This document shows, piece by piece, positions 1-8,270 of a stretch of DNA of 64,000 bases (position 1 is its first letter; each line of letters starts with the position of its first letter). This DNA is from Gemmatimonadales bacterium. GTDB lineage: Bacteria > Gemmatimonadota > Gemmatimonadetes > Gemmatimonadales > GWC2-71-9. The notes under the pieces are model-generated. The model was not told the DNA's origin and did no database searches. It was given only the letters and a program-made list of their open reading frames with translations. The position numbers were made by a program, and so were the translations under genes. The stretch spans positions 1 through 64,000 of the forward strand of contig JAWKQM010000002.1 of NCBI GenBank assembly GCA_041390145.1. Direction: 5' to 3'.

Positions 1-304
1 TTCGGCTGCCCCACCGACGGAACTGTTTCAGATCCTCGATGGTCAGTGCGTATCCCGTCAGGTGCAGCAGGCTGTACAGCAGCATGCTGGCGTGCCCGGC
101 CGAGAGCACAAACCGGTCGCGGTTGATCCAGTCCGGGGTGGCCGGATCATGGCGCAGGTGCCGCGTCCAGAGCACGTAGGCCATCGTCGCCGCGCCCATC
201 GGGGCGCCCGGGTGCCCCGAGTCGGCGTGCTGCACTCCGTCGATGCTGAGGGTGCGGATCGTGTTGATGCACAGCTCGTCGAGTGAAGCGCCGGGTTTGC
301 TCAT
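1..304 (-). CDS. tkt: Transketolase, N-terminal part (cut by window edge)
   Basis: The minus strand reads a Met-initiated protein of about 101 residues, open to the window edge. It carries the transketolase N-terminal signature: SIDGVQHADSGHPGAPMG near residues 20-37, then a segment ending DRFVLSAGHASMLLYSLLHL. The His and Gly residues of the GHPGAPMG block bind thiamine diphosphate and substrate in this family. Transketolase moves two-carbon units in the pentose phosphate and Calvin pathways in the cytoplasm. The ATG overlaps the TGA of pgi as ATGA, so it is translationally coupled as the third gene of the sugar-phosphate operon. The remaining 80-85% of the protein lies outside the window. 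Confidence 0.93.
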   Translation of the reverse strand, partial: MSKPGASLDELCINTIRTLSIDGVQHADSGHPGAPMGAATMAYVLWTRHLRHDPATPDWINRDRFVLSAGHASMLLYSLLHLTGYALTIEDLKQFRRWGSR

Positions 305-1947
305 GTCGTCTTTCCCCTTGTCGCCAGGTAGCGACGGATCAGCGCCGACGTGGAGCTGTCGTGCGCCCCCGCGGCCGTGCCGCCGCCCCGCAGTTCGTCG
401 GCAATCCTGGTGGCCAGTGCCTTGCCGAGTTCGACCCCCCACTGATCGAAGGCGTCGATGTTCCAGATGACGCTCTGCGTGAACACGCTGTGCTCGTAGA
501 GCGCGACGAGCGCGCCGAGCGTGGCGGGAGTCAGGGACTCGGCCAGGATGGTGGTCGTCGGCCGGTTTCCCTCGAAGACGCGGTGCGGGACAAGCCACGC
601 TGGCGTCCCTTCCGCCGCGACCTCCCCGGCCGTCTTGCCCATGGCGAGCGCCTCGGACTGCGCGAAGAGGTTGGCCATCAGGAGATCATGGTGGCCCTCG
701 AGCGGATTGAGGGGACGGCAAAAGCCGATGAAATCGCAGGGTATGAGCTTGGTCCCCTGGTGGATCAACTGGAAGAAGGAGTGCTGCCCGTTGGTGCCCG
801 GCTCGCCCCAGATGACCGGGCCCGTCTGGTAGTCCACGGGATGGCCGTCGAGGGTGACGTGCTTCCCATTGCTTTCCATGACCAGCTGCTGGAGGTAGGC
901 CGGGAACCGCTTGAGGTACTCGCTGTAAGGAATGACCGCCGCCGACTGCGCGCCGAAGAAATCGCCGTACCAGACGGCCAGGAGCCCCATGATGACCGGG
1001 AGATTCCGCTCCAGCGGCGCCGTGCGGAAGTGCACATCCATCGCGTGGAAGCCCCCGAGCATGTCGTGGAATTGCTCTGCGCCGAGGGCCAGCATGGTCG
1101 ACAGACCGATCGCCGAGTCCATCGAATAGCGCCCGCCGACCCAATCCCAGAAACCGAACATGTGGGCCGGATCGATGCCGAACTTGGCGACCCCCTCGGC
1201 GTTGGTGGAGACGGCGACGAAGTGCTTTGCGATGGCAGCCTCATCGCCCAGGCCGGCGAGGCACCACGCCCGGGCCGCGTGGGCGTTGGTAAGGGTCTCC
1301 ACCGTCGTGAAGCTCTTGGAACAGACGATGAACAGGGTCTCCGCCGGGTCAAGGTCGCGGGTGGCCTCCACGAAGTCGGTGCCGTCCACGTTGGAGACAA
1401 AGCGGAAGGTCATGTCCCTTCGGGTGTAGTGGCGCAGCGCCTCGTACGCCATGACGGGCCCCAGGTCGGAGCCGCCGATTCCGATGTTGACGACATTGCG
1501 AATCGGCCGACCGGTGTGGCCCTGCCACCGGCCGCTGCGCACCTCGTCCGCAAAGGCCCCCATCCGTTCGAGGACCGCCCATACGTCTGGCACCACGTCG
1601 ACGCCGTCCACCAGCAATTGCTCATCCTTCGGCGCGCGCAGGGCCACGTGGAGCGCCGGACGCTGCTCCGTGACGTTGATCCGCTCACCCGCGAACATCG
1701 CGGCGATGCGGCCAGGCAGTCCACAGTTGCTCGCCAGCGACATCAGCAACCGCAGCGTCTCATCGGTCACCCGATGCTTCGAGTAGTCCAGGTAGAGCCC
1801 GGCCGCCTCGGCGACCAGGCGGGTGCCCCGGTCGGGATCGTCGGCAAAGAGCTCGCGCAGGTGCTGGTGCCGCAGCTGCTCGTAGTGCGCGGCCAGCGCC
1901 GCCCAGGCGGGGCGCGACGTCAGGGGAGTGGGCGCGGGTGTGTTCAT
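301..1947 (-). CDS. pgi: Glucose-6-phosphate isomerase
   Basis: This 548-residue protein has the usual length of bacterial glucose-6-phosphate isomerase, which interconverts glucose 6-phosphate and fructose 6-phosphate. The sugar-phosphate-binding block NIGIGGSDLGPVMAYEAL is near residue 150. The SKSFTTVETLTN block is near 210, and FGFWDWVGGRYS near 265, matching PROSITE-type PGI signatures. The active-site Glu lies in GEPGTNGQHSFFQL. The C-terminal segment SVIWNIDAFDQWGVELGK holds the conserved Gln/Lys region. Its start overlaps the HAD gene's stop (ATGA) and its own stop overlaps tkt. Confidence 0.97.
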   Translation of the reverse strand: MNTPAPTPLTSRPAWAALAAHYEQLRHQHLRELFADDPDRGTRLVAEAAGLYLDYSKHRVTDETLRLLMSLASNCGLPGRIAAMFAGERINVTEQRPALHVALRAPKDEQLLVDGVDVVPDVWAVLERMGAFADEVRSGRWQGHTGRPIRNVVNIGIGGSDLGPVMAYEALRHYTRRDMTFRFVSNVDGTDFVEATRDLDPAETLFIVCSKSFTTVETLTNAHAARAWCLAGLGDEAAIAKHFVAVSTNAEGVAKFGIDPAHMFGFWDWVGGRYSMDSAIGLSTMLALGAEQFHDMLGGFHAMDVHFRTAPLERNLPVIMGLLAVWYGDFFGAQSAAVIPYSEYLKRFPAYLQQLVMESNGKHVTLDGHPVDYQTGPVIWGEPGTNGQHSFFQLIHQGTKLIPCDFIGFCRPLNPLEGHHDLLMANLFAQSEALAMGKTAGEVAAEGTPAWLVPHRVFEGNRPTTTILAESLTPATLGALVALYEHSVFTQSVIWNIDAFDQWGVELGKALATRIADELRGGGTAAGAHDSSTSALIRRYLATRGKTT

Positions 1948-2618
1948 CGGAGCCCCTTGCCGGACAGTTCATGATCCAGCAGGTCGCCGATGTGTTCGAT
2001 TGTCAGGTCGGCCGCCGGATACGCCGCCACGTTCTTCGGGTCGAGGGCGTAGTGCCCCTGCCGGGGAAAGATGGTCGTCACCCGGCTGCCCCACTGCCGC
2101 TTGAATTCGCTCAGCAGGCGGAGCTTGTCGTCCACCAGGACGTAGTGGCTGGCCGGGTACCGGTCGGCAATCATCCGAAGGACCTGCTCCTTGTGGACGG
2201 TGATCAGCACCCGACCCTCGACGGCGTCCCAGAGCCCGGATCGCTGGACCTTGCGCGGCTGAAACACCACGTCGCCATCCGTGAGGATGACCGTCCTCCC
2301 CCACTGCCGCAGGTGGGCGAGCACCGCCAGGGCGCGCGGGTACAGCCGGTTGTCAAAGGGATAGTCCAGGAGGAAGGAAGACATCAGGAGCAGGCGCGGG
2401 TCCCCGGGGACCTCGAACCGATATCGCTGCAGCGCGCCGAGGTAGTCGGCGTAGCCAAGCTCGCCGCGCAGCCGCTCGAAGATGGTCCAGTACTGCTTGC
2501 AGCTCGCGGCCCCGAACTCGGAGGTCAGGTGGCGGCGCAGGTCCTCCTGTACCACATCATTGTCGAGCAGCGTATTGTCGCAGTCAAGCAGAAATACCAC
2601 GTCATCCAGCATACCCAC
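1944..2618 (-). CDS. HAD-superfamily hydrolase linked to pgi and tkt
   Basis: This is a HAD-fold phosphatase of about 224 residues. Motif I is DCDNTLLDND near the N-terminus, with the first Asp as predicted nucleophile. Motif II is in ILTDGDVV, a Lys lies between, and motif IV is VDDK. A long helical cap follows motif I. The start is taken as GTG at 2618 because GGGAG lies five bases upstream; TTG at 2630 and ATG at 2612 are alternatives. It is the first gene of the minus-strand operon with pgi and tkt. A role on a sugar phosphate is plausible from context only; the substrate cannot be read from the sequence. Confidence 0.8.
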   Translation of the reverse strand: MGMLDDVVFLLDCDNTLLDNDVVQEDLRRHLTSEFGAASCKQYWTIFERLRGELGYADYLGALQRYRFEVPGDPRLLLMSSFLLDYPFDNRLYPRALAVLAHLRQWGRTVILTDGDVVFQPRKVQRSGLWDAVEGRVLITVHKEQVLRMIADRYPASHYVLVDDKLRLLSEFKRQWGSRVTTIFPRQGHYALDPKNVAAYPAADLTIEHIGDLLDHELSGKGLR

Positions 2619-2978
2619 GACGGCTCCCAATCACTGATGGCGTTCACTTCTTCTCCTGAACCCTAGCCCACATTTCGCCGCACCACAACCGGGCCATCGT
2701 GGCCTGGTGTCCACCGCGACTCCGGTTGTCAGGCAACTGTCAGGTACAGGCAGTAAGCTCCGTTCTTCCCGACACGACAGATGCTTCCCTGGTCCCAGCG
2801 GTCGCGTTCTCGCGTCTAACCCGCACATCGATGTCCATCCGGCCATCGCGCAGGCGGTCAAGACCAACGGTGGGCAGTCGGAACCCGCTGGCGTTCCGCG
2901 GCGGCATCGATATGTTGTGGAAGTGATGGTGGTGCACGTCAGCTCCGGCCCCAACTTACCGAGTCCCAGGAGGCTTCC
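2619..2978 (+). other. Divergent intergenic region
   Basis: About 360 bases separate the minus-strand HAD-pgi-tkt operon from the plus-strand Rieske gene. No coding region, RNA or strong promoter pair was recognised. A clear Shine-Dalgarno AGGAGG sits at 2968-2973, five bases before the GTG of the Rieske gene. Both operons presumably start here. Confidence 0.5.
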
Positions 2979-3491
2979 GTGGATCCTGAACGATCGTCGC
3001 GCCGTCGTTTCCTGATCCGGGTGGCCGGCGCACTGGCGGCGATCGAGGGAATGATTCTGGCGGTGCCGCTCGTCGGCACCGCCATCGGGCCCAGCTTCCG
3101 GAAACTGCGGCTCACCGCCTTCGCAAAGGTGGGGCCGGTGGCCACCCTCCCCGTGGGCCAGCCCACCGAAGTCACGTTCAATGATGTCACCGCGGATGCC
3201 TACCTGAGCAACGACGCGATGCGACATGCGTGGGCGGTGGCCAAGCCGGGCGGGACGGTCACGGTCTTCTCCCCCATCTGCCCCCACCTCGGCTGCCGCT
3301 ACGACTGGGATGCCGCCGATCACCGCTTTGCCTGTCCTTGCCACGGCAGCCAATTTGCGCTCGACGGTACCGTCCTTGCCGGCCCCGCCCCTCGGCCCCT
3401 CGATCCGTTGCCCTCCGAGATCCGGGACGGGACGCTCTTTGTCCGTTGGGAGCTGTTCAAGAGCGGGATTCCCACGCGGGAAGAGGTCTAG
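2979..3491 (+). CDS. petC: Rieske [2Fe-2S] protein of a cytochrome bc complex
   Basis: This 170-residue Rieske protein carries electrons from quinol to cytochrome c in the bc complex. Box 1 is CPHLGC (C101, H103, C106) and box 2 is CPCHGS (C119, H122), so all cluster ligands and the disulfide cysteines are present. The N-terminus has a twin-arginine-type signal (RRRF near residue 8) followed by a hydrophobic anchor, typical of Tat-exported Rieske proteins. The start is GTG with AGGAGG five bases upstream. It lies three bases before the cytochrome b/c fusion gene, so the two probably form one quinol:cytochrome c oxidoreductase. Confidence 0.95.
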   Translation: MDPERSSRRRFLIRVAGALAAIEGMILAVPLVGTAIGPSFRKLRLTAFAKVGPVATLPVGQPTEVTFNDVTADAYLSNDAMRHAWAVAKPGGTVTVFSPICPHLGCRYDWDAADHRFACPCHGSQFALDGTVLAGPAPRPLDPLPSEIRDGTLFVRWELFKSGIPTREEV

Positions 3492-3494
3492 GCC

Positions 3495-4904
3495 ATGGGC
3501 CGACGCGCCACCGTCTGGCGGTGGCTCAACGAACGCGTGCCCGTCGAGAAGCTCCTGCATGTCGGCCTCGACGAAGAGATCCCCGGGGGCGCCAGCTTCA
3601 TGTACACCCTGGGCAGCGCGGTCCTGTTCATCATCCTGATCCAGGTCGCGACCGGCGTCTGGCAGCTGTTCTACTACGTGCCGACGGTGGACCACGCCTA
3701 CGACAGCCTCCAGTACCTCGTCAAGGAGGTGCCGTTCGGGTGGCTGCTGCATGGCCTCCACTACTGGGGCGCCAGCGCGATGGTGGTGCTCGTCGCGCTG
3801 CACATGCTCCAAGTGGTGGTCTGGGGTGCTTACAAACGGCCCCGCGAAATGGTCTGGTTCTTCGGCGTGCTGCTGCTCCTGCTCTCGATGCTCATGAGCT
3901 TTACAGGCGCGCCGCTGCCCTGGGATCAGCGCGGGTTCTGGGCGGGCGAGGTGGGCACGGAGATGATCGGCACGGTGCCGCTTGTCGGCGGATGGCTGCT
4001 GGCCCTGGTGCGCGGCGGGAGCTCCATGGGGCAGCTCACCCTGTCTCGATTCTTTGTCATGCACGTGGCGTTGATCCCGGCGGCGCTCGTGGGGATGGTG
4101 GTCCTGCACCTGATCGCCTTCCGAACGGCAGGCAGCGCCGGCCCGTGGTCGGAGGAGCGTGGCGCCGCCCGACGGGGCCTCTTCTGGCCCGACCAGGTCA
4201 CCAAGGACCTGATCCTGGCCGGCATCGTGCTGGCGCTCCTGGTTGGATTGTCGATCTTCTCCCCCCCGCCGACGTCGGGGCCTGCGGATCCGACCGACAG
4301 TTCGTTCGTTCCCAAGCCGGAGTGGAACTTCCTGTTCCTGTACCAGGCGCTGAAGTTCTTTCCCGGCGCGCTCGAACCGCTCGGCACCGTCGGGATCCCG
4401 CTGGTCCTCGTCCTGTTCCTCTTCTCGCTCCCGTTCATCGATCGCCGGCCCGATCGCGACCCGCGCCGACGCCCGCTCGTCCTCACGCTCATGATGGCGC
4501 TCATCGTGGTCACTGTCACCCTGACCGTCGTCGGCGTTGAGAGCGGCCCGGCCAGCGCCAGACATGCGGGTGCCGGGCCTCCGGTCGCCTCGGCCTCCCA
4601 CCTCTCGTCCGAGGCCCGCGCAGGCGCCAAGCTCTTCGTGTCGCTGGGGTGCCATGGTTGCCACGCGATCCACGGCACAGGAGGCGTTGTGGGTCCCGAC
4701 TTGTCGAACGAGCGGGGCCGCGGGCGGACGGTTGCCTGGCTCACGCAACAGATTCAAGACCCGACATCCCATTTCCCGACCGGTGTGATGCCCAGCTTTG
4801 CCAGCCTCGACAGCGCCAAGGTCCACGCGCTGGTGGCATTTCTGCTGAGCCAGAGCGTCGACTCCAGCGCCGCCGGCGCGCCCCCGATACGCTCCAACGA
4901 CTAG
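3495..4904 (+). CDS. Cytochrome b fused to a C-terminal cytochrome c domain
   Basis: This 469-residue membrane protein begins with a full cytochrome b core. Paired haem-ligand His lie in the second helix (LLHGLHYWG then LVALHML) and the fourth helix (FFVMHVAL then VVLHLIAF). It continues into a subunit-IV-like region with PEWNFLFLYQALK. After the last helix (about residue 345) comes a monohaem cytochrome c domain with CHGCH near residue 385 and a likely axial Met in GVMPSF. The haem c is expected on the periplasmic side. The fusion can replace a separate cytochrome c1. It follows the Rieske gene directly and is the last gene of the pair. Confidence 0.93.
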   Translation: MGRRATVWRWLNERVPVEKLLHVGLDEEIPGGASFMYTLGSAVLFIILIQVATGVWQLFYYVPTVDHAYDSLQYLVKEVPFGWLLHGLHYWGASAMVVLVALHMLQVVVWGAYKRPREMVWFFGVLLLLLSMLMSFTGAPLPWDQRGFWAGEVGTEMIGTVPLVGGWLLALVRGGSSMGQLTLSRFFVMHVALIPAALVGMVVLHLIAFRTAGSAGPWSEERGAARRGLFWPDQVTKDLILAGIVLALLVGLSIFSPPPTSGPADPTDSSFVPKPEWNFLFLYQALKFFPGALEPLGTVGIPLVLVLFLFSLPFIDRRPDRDPRRRPLVLTLMMALIVVTVTLTVVGVESGPASARHAGAGPPVASASHLSSEARAGAKLFVSLGCHGCHAIHGTGGVVGPDLSNERGRGRTVAWLTQQIQDPTSHFPTGVMPSFASLDSAKVHALVAFLLSQSVDSSAAGAPPIRSND

Positions 4905-4944
4905 ACGGAGCTCCGGCGCTCAGGCGTCGGGTTCGGTGACGTTT

Positions 4945-5134
4945 CGGAACGCGCTCGCTCCGAGAATGCGCCTCGAAGCCTGAGCAATCGCCAACGAACG
5001 TGGTGCGGGCACCAAACAGAAACCCCGCACCAGCACCGAAGCTGCTGCGGGGTCAGAGGTGCTTGACCGTGGGCCTGCAAGGGGTTGAACTGGGGAACAT
5101 CGAAGCTCCGCCTCCGACCTGACGCTTGTCAGGG
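4945..5134 (-). repeat. tRNA-Ile/terminator repeat, copy A (decayed tRNA 3' half)
   Basis: This stretch is a diverged direct copy of 27307-27517. Within it, 5070-5134 (minus strand) matches the 3' half of tRNA-Ile: discriminator, acceptor 3' strand, T arm and anticodon arm. A foreign insert of about 20 bases at 5091-5110 interrupts the T arm. The tRNA 5' half is missing, so it cannot be functional. The terminator hairpin and about 70 bases beyond it are also shared with the intact copy. It may be an old attachment site or a segmental duplicate. Confidence 0.75.
5022..5053 (-). terminator. Hairpin terminator of repeat copy A
   Basis: ACCCCGCA at 5022-5029 pairs with TGCGGGGT at 5046-5053, with an inner CAGC/GCTG pair. 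On the minus strand it is followed by TTTCTGTTT. It is the same hairpin as after the intact tRNA-Ile. In the plus direction it could also stop read-through from the cytochrome b/c gene. Confidence 0.6.
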
Positions 5135-5568
5135 ACGCAGTCAGTGGTGGGGATTCCTGCCACAACACGGCAGAGGCCGTTGACTGGCGTCGCGAGCTGC
5201 CGGAATCATCCGACCACAGTCCAGCGCCCGCCACCACCCGTCTCAGTGCGCAACGCCGAAGTCCTCAGTGCCATGCGGGTCCTTCCCGGCGTGTTGCGGT
5301 CGCGAGGTCGCGGACGCGGGCGAATAGAGGGGGGACAACCCCCGCGGCGCAGAGTGGTGGGGCAGCCGGGCGAGGCGCGGCGGAGGGCGCGCTTCACATA
5401 GGGGGTGGCGGATCGGCGCAGGTCGCCTCCAGGTGGTTCAGTTCCGGCCGCTGCCGACCTCCCTCGCCATGGCGTGCAGATGAAGCTTCTCCGCGGTTCC
5501 ACCTTTCCTTGCCGGGCTTCGAAGGGCTATCCTCAGGCTATGCTCCCACGTGGCCTGCCGAGGTGACC
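5135..5568 (+). other. Non-coding stretch with a possible leader ORF before peptidase E
   Basis: No gene was recognised over most of this stretch. At its end, TATCCT (5528-5533) lies six bases before an ATG at 5540, which opens an 8-codon frame ending TGA at 5564-5566. That stop lies in the AGGTGA Shine-Dalgarno of the peptidase E gene. The short frame may be a leader ORF, but this is speculative. Confidence 0.3.
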
Positions 5569-6303
5569 ATGCCCGACCCGCGCCTCCTGCTCCTCAGCAA
5601 TTCGATGCTGCCCGGCCAGGGCTATCTCGCCTGGGCCCGTCCACACATCAGCGATTTCCTTGGCACAAAGGTGCGCCGGGTGCTGTTTGTGCCATTCGCC
5701 GGCGTGACCATCCCCTGGGACGAATACGCTGACCGGGTGCGGGAGGTCTTCGGCTCGCTGGGGTACGAGGTGGTGGGCGCACATGAGTGTGACGACCCGG
5801 TGGCCGCGCTGGCCGAGGCCGACGCGGTCGCTGTCGGTGGCGGCAACACCTTCCAGCTCCTCGCGCAGATGCACGCCACCGGACTGATCAGCGCCATCCG
5901 CGCCTCGGCCCTGAACGGGGCGCCCTTCGTCGGGTGGAGCGCCGGCTCCAACGTGGCCTGCCCCACCATCCGCACCACCAACGACATGCCGATCGTCGAG
6001 CCGCCGGGACTGTCGGCGCTGGGCCTGGTGCCCTTCCAGATCAACGCCCACTATACCGAAGCCCGCCTCGGAGACTACGGCGGAGAGACCCGGGTGGACC
6101 GACTGCATGAGTTTGTCCACGCCAACCCCGGCATGCCGGTGGTCGGCTTGCCCGAAGGCACCGCACTCCGCGTGGAAGGCGGAGAGCTTTCCCTGATCGG
6201 GGACGCCGGCGCCGTGGTCTACGGCCTGGACGGCGGCCCGCGTCGAGTGGATGCCGAAGGACTGAAGAAACTTGGCTTGCTCAAGGCGACTCACCGCTCC
6301 TGA
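5569..6303 (+). CDS. pepE: Peptidase E (alpha-aspartyl dipeptidase), S51 family
   Basis: This protein of about 244 residues resembles dipeptidase E, a cytoplasmic serine peptidase that cleaves Asp-X dipeptides. Family features are the N-terminal LLLLSNS strand, GGGNTFQLL, and the nucleophile block GWSAGSNVACPTI with the catalytic Ser. Further on are NAHYTEAR, with a candidate catalytic His, and VGLPEGTALRVE. The ATG at 5569 is chosen over the upstream frame start at 5509 because AGGTGA lies just before it and homology begins there. It sits between repeat copies A and C with the S15-type hydrolase gene. Confidence 0.9.
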   Translation: MPDPRLLLLSNSMLPGQGYLAWARPHISDFLGTKVRRVLFVPFAGVTIPWDEYADRVREVFGSLGYEVVGAHECDDPVAALAEADAVAVGGGNTFQLLAQMHATGLISAIRASALNGAPFVGWSAGSNVACPTIRTTNDMPIVEPPGLSALGLVPFQINAHYTEARLGDYGGETRVDRLHEFVHANPGMPVVGLPEGTALRVEGGELSLIGDAGAVVYGLDGGPRRVDAEGLKKLGLLKATHRS

Positions 6304-6322
6304 CCCACGACACGAGAGTTCC

Positions 6323-8155
6323 ATGCACCGACTCACGCCGTTCCACCTGATGGCCCTCGCGCTGTTCGCTGCGCCCCTCGCCGCACAGCAGGACACCAGC
6401 GCGTACGTCGGGACGGAGGTCATGATCCCCATGCGGGACGGGGTGAAGCTGCATACCATCTTCTACGTGCCGAAGAATGCCGCCGGCAACTTGCCGATCA
6501 TTCTGACCCGCACCCCGTACGGCATCGACCATCGCCTGGCCGGCAACCTCCGCGGCTACTACGCCGCGCTGGCCCGGGACGGCTACATCTTCGCCTATCA
6601 GGACATCCGGGGTAGGTACGGCAGCGAAGGCACCTTCGTCATGCAGCGGCCACCCCTCCACCTCACCGACAAGAAGGCGGTGGACGAGAGCACCGACGCC
6701 TACGACACGATCGACTGGCTGGTCAAGCAGGTGCCCGGCAACTCCGGACGGGTGGGGATGCTGGGGATTTCCTATCCGGGGTGGACCACGGCCATGGCGC
6801 TGATCGATCCGCACCCCGCGCTCCGGGCCGCGTCGCCCCAGGCCTCGCCGGCCGACATGTGGATGGGTGACGATTTCCATCACCAGGGGGCGTTCCGGTT
6901 GAGCTACGGATTCGAGTACGCCGTGCTCACCGAAGCATCGGACACCAACAGCGACTTCAGCTTCGACCGCTACGACACCTACGACTGGTACCGGGAGCTG
7001 GGGCCCCTCTCCCACGTCAACGACAGCATCCTTCACGGCTCGCTCCCCACCTGGAACGATTTCGTGGCTCATCCCAACTACGACGCCTTCTGGCAGCGCC
7101 AGGCCATCGCGCCATATCTCACCAAGGTGACCGTGCCCACCCTCAATGTCGCCGGCTGGTGGGACCAGGAAGACTTCTACGGACCGATCCACATCTACGA
7201 GGCGATGGAGCTGGCAGACACGAAGCACCTGAGCCGACTGGTGGTCGGCCCCTGGAATCACGGCGGGTGGGCAGGTGGTCCGGGGCAGAAGCTGGGAAAC
7301 ATCGACTTCGGAAGCCCCACCGGCGAGTACTTCCGCGACAGCGTGCAGGCGCCGTTCTTCGCGTACTACCTGAAGGACCAGGGCGAAATGACCCTGCCCG
7401 AGGCGCTCACCTGGGAATCCGGCGCCAACCGGTGGGTGAGGAACGACGCCTGGCCGGCAACGTCAGGGGTGCGCCAGAAGCAGCTCTACTTCCGGGCCGG
7501 GGGCAAACTCTCGTTCGACGCCCCACTGACCTCCCCCGACAGCGTGGACAGCTACCTTTCCGACCCGGCCGACCCGGTGCCGTACCGCCGGCGGCCCATC
7601 GAGCCGACCTACTACCCGGGGGGATCCGGCTGGTCCACCTGGCTGCTGCAGGACCAGCGCCTGGCCTCGTCCCGGCCCGACGTGCTGGTCTGGGAGACCG
7701 ACCCGCTCACCGAGGATGTCGTGGTGCGCGGCAACATCGCGGCCCACCTCTTTGCCAGCACCACCGGCCAGGACGCCGACTGGGTGGTCAAGCTCATCGA
7801 CGTCTACCCGGAACAGTATGCGCCCGACCCGAAGCTGGGCGGCTATCAGCTCATGGTGGCCAACGACGTCCTGCGGGGGCGCTATCGCGAAAGCTGGGAG
7901 CATCCCACCCCCATTCCGTCGGATAGCGTGGTCGCCTTCACGGTGGACATGCATACCCAGGATTACCGGTTCCTCAAGGGCCACCGGATCATGGTGCAGG
8001 TGCAGAGCTCGTGGTTCCCGATCATCGACCGCAATCCCCAGACGTGGGTGCCCAACATCTTCAAGGCCACGGCCGGTGATTTTCGGGCGCAGACGCACCG
8101 CGTGTATCGCTCGCCCCGCTATCCCTCGCACGTGAGTTTGGACGTCGGGGAATAG
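6323..8155 (+). CDS. Secreted CocE/NonD-family hydrolase (X-Pro dipeptidyl-peptidase-like, S15)
   Basis: This 610-residue alpha/beta hydrolase is probably exported: the first 22 residues form a signal peptide ending AAPLAAQ. After the MRDGVKL motif come TRTPYG and DIRGRYGSEG, both typical of the family. The nucleophile is in GMLGISYPGW, the catalytic Asp is probably in WWDQEDFYG, and the His in GPWNHGGW. The C-terminal third forms the jelly-roll domain of the X-Pro dipeptidyl-peptidase C-terminal type. Members act as peptidases, acylases or esterases; the substrate cannot be told. The upstream in-frame ATG at 6272 overlaps pepE and is unlikely. Confidence 0.9.
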   Translation: MHRLTPFHLMALALFAAPLAAQQDTSAYVGTEVMIPMRDGVKLHTIFYVPKNAAGNLPIILTRTPYGIDHRLAGNLRGYYAALARDGYIFAYQDIRGRYGSEGTFVMQRPPLHLTDKKAVDESTDAYDTIDWLVKQVPGNSGRVGMLGISYPGWTTAMALIDPHPALRAASPQASPADMWMGDDFHHQGAFRLSYGFEYAVLTEASDTNSDFSFDRYDTYDWYRELGPLSHVNDSILHGSLPTWNDFVAHPNYDAFWQRQAIAPYLTKVTVPTLNVAGWWDQEDFYGPIHIYEAMELADTKHLSRLVVGPWNHGGWAGGPGQKLGNIDFGSPTGEYFRDSVQAPFFAYYLKDQGEMTLPEALTWESGANRWVRNDAWPATSGVRQKQLYFRAGGKLSFDAPLTSPDSVDSYLSDPADPVPYRRRPIEPTYYPGGSGWSTWLLQDQRLASSRPDVLVWETDPLTEDVVVRGNIAAHLFASTTGQDADWVVKLIDVYPEQYAPDPKLGGYQLMVANDVLRGRYRESWEHPTPIPSDSVVAFTVDMHTQDYRFLKGHRIMVQVQSSWFPIIDRNPQTWVPNIFKATAGDFRAQTHRVYRSPRYPSHVSLDVGE

Positions 8156-8177
8156 GAAGACCCGCAGACCCCTTCCA

Positions 8178-8254
8178 GACAGAAACCCCGCACCAGCACC
8201 TAGGCTGTTGCGGGGTTACATGCGTTCGACAGTGGGCCTGGGAAGAGTCGAATC
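8178..8254 (-). repeat. tRNA-Ile/terminator repeat, copy C
   Basis: This is a short copy of the tRNA-Ile 3' end plus terminator. The segment 8233-8254 (minus) matches the last 22 bases of tRNA-Ile (T-arm 3' side, acceptor 3' strand, discriminator) with about three mismatches. ACCCCGCA (8185-8192) pairs with TGCGGGGT (8209-8216) as the terminator hairpin. The rest of the tRNA is absent. It lies just downstream of the 11-gene minus-strand operon and could end that transcript. It is in the same orientation as copies A and B, as expected for an attachment-site remnant. Confidence 0.75.
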
Positions 8255-8270
8255 AGGGGGAGCGCGCGGC

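Noticed and set aside
283..1974. Long plus-strand open frame of 563 residues opposite pgi
   Set aside because: It is antisense to a clear pgi with full motifs; long antisense frames are common in this GC-rich sequence.
2631..4826. 731-residue minus-strand frame opposite the Rieske and cytochrome b genes
   Set aside because: Arg/Gly/His-rich composition with no domain; the plus strand carries two recognised genes.
4920..5237. 105-residue minus-strand frame
   Set aside because: Its middle is a translation of the tRNA repeat flank; the same peptide pattern appears in the frame at 26808-27410, so it reflects repeat sequence and not a gene.
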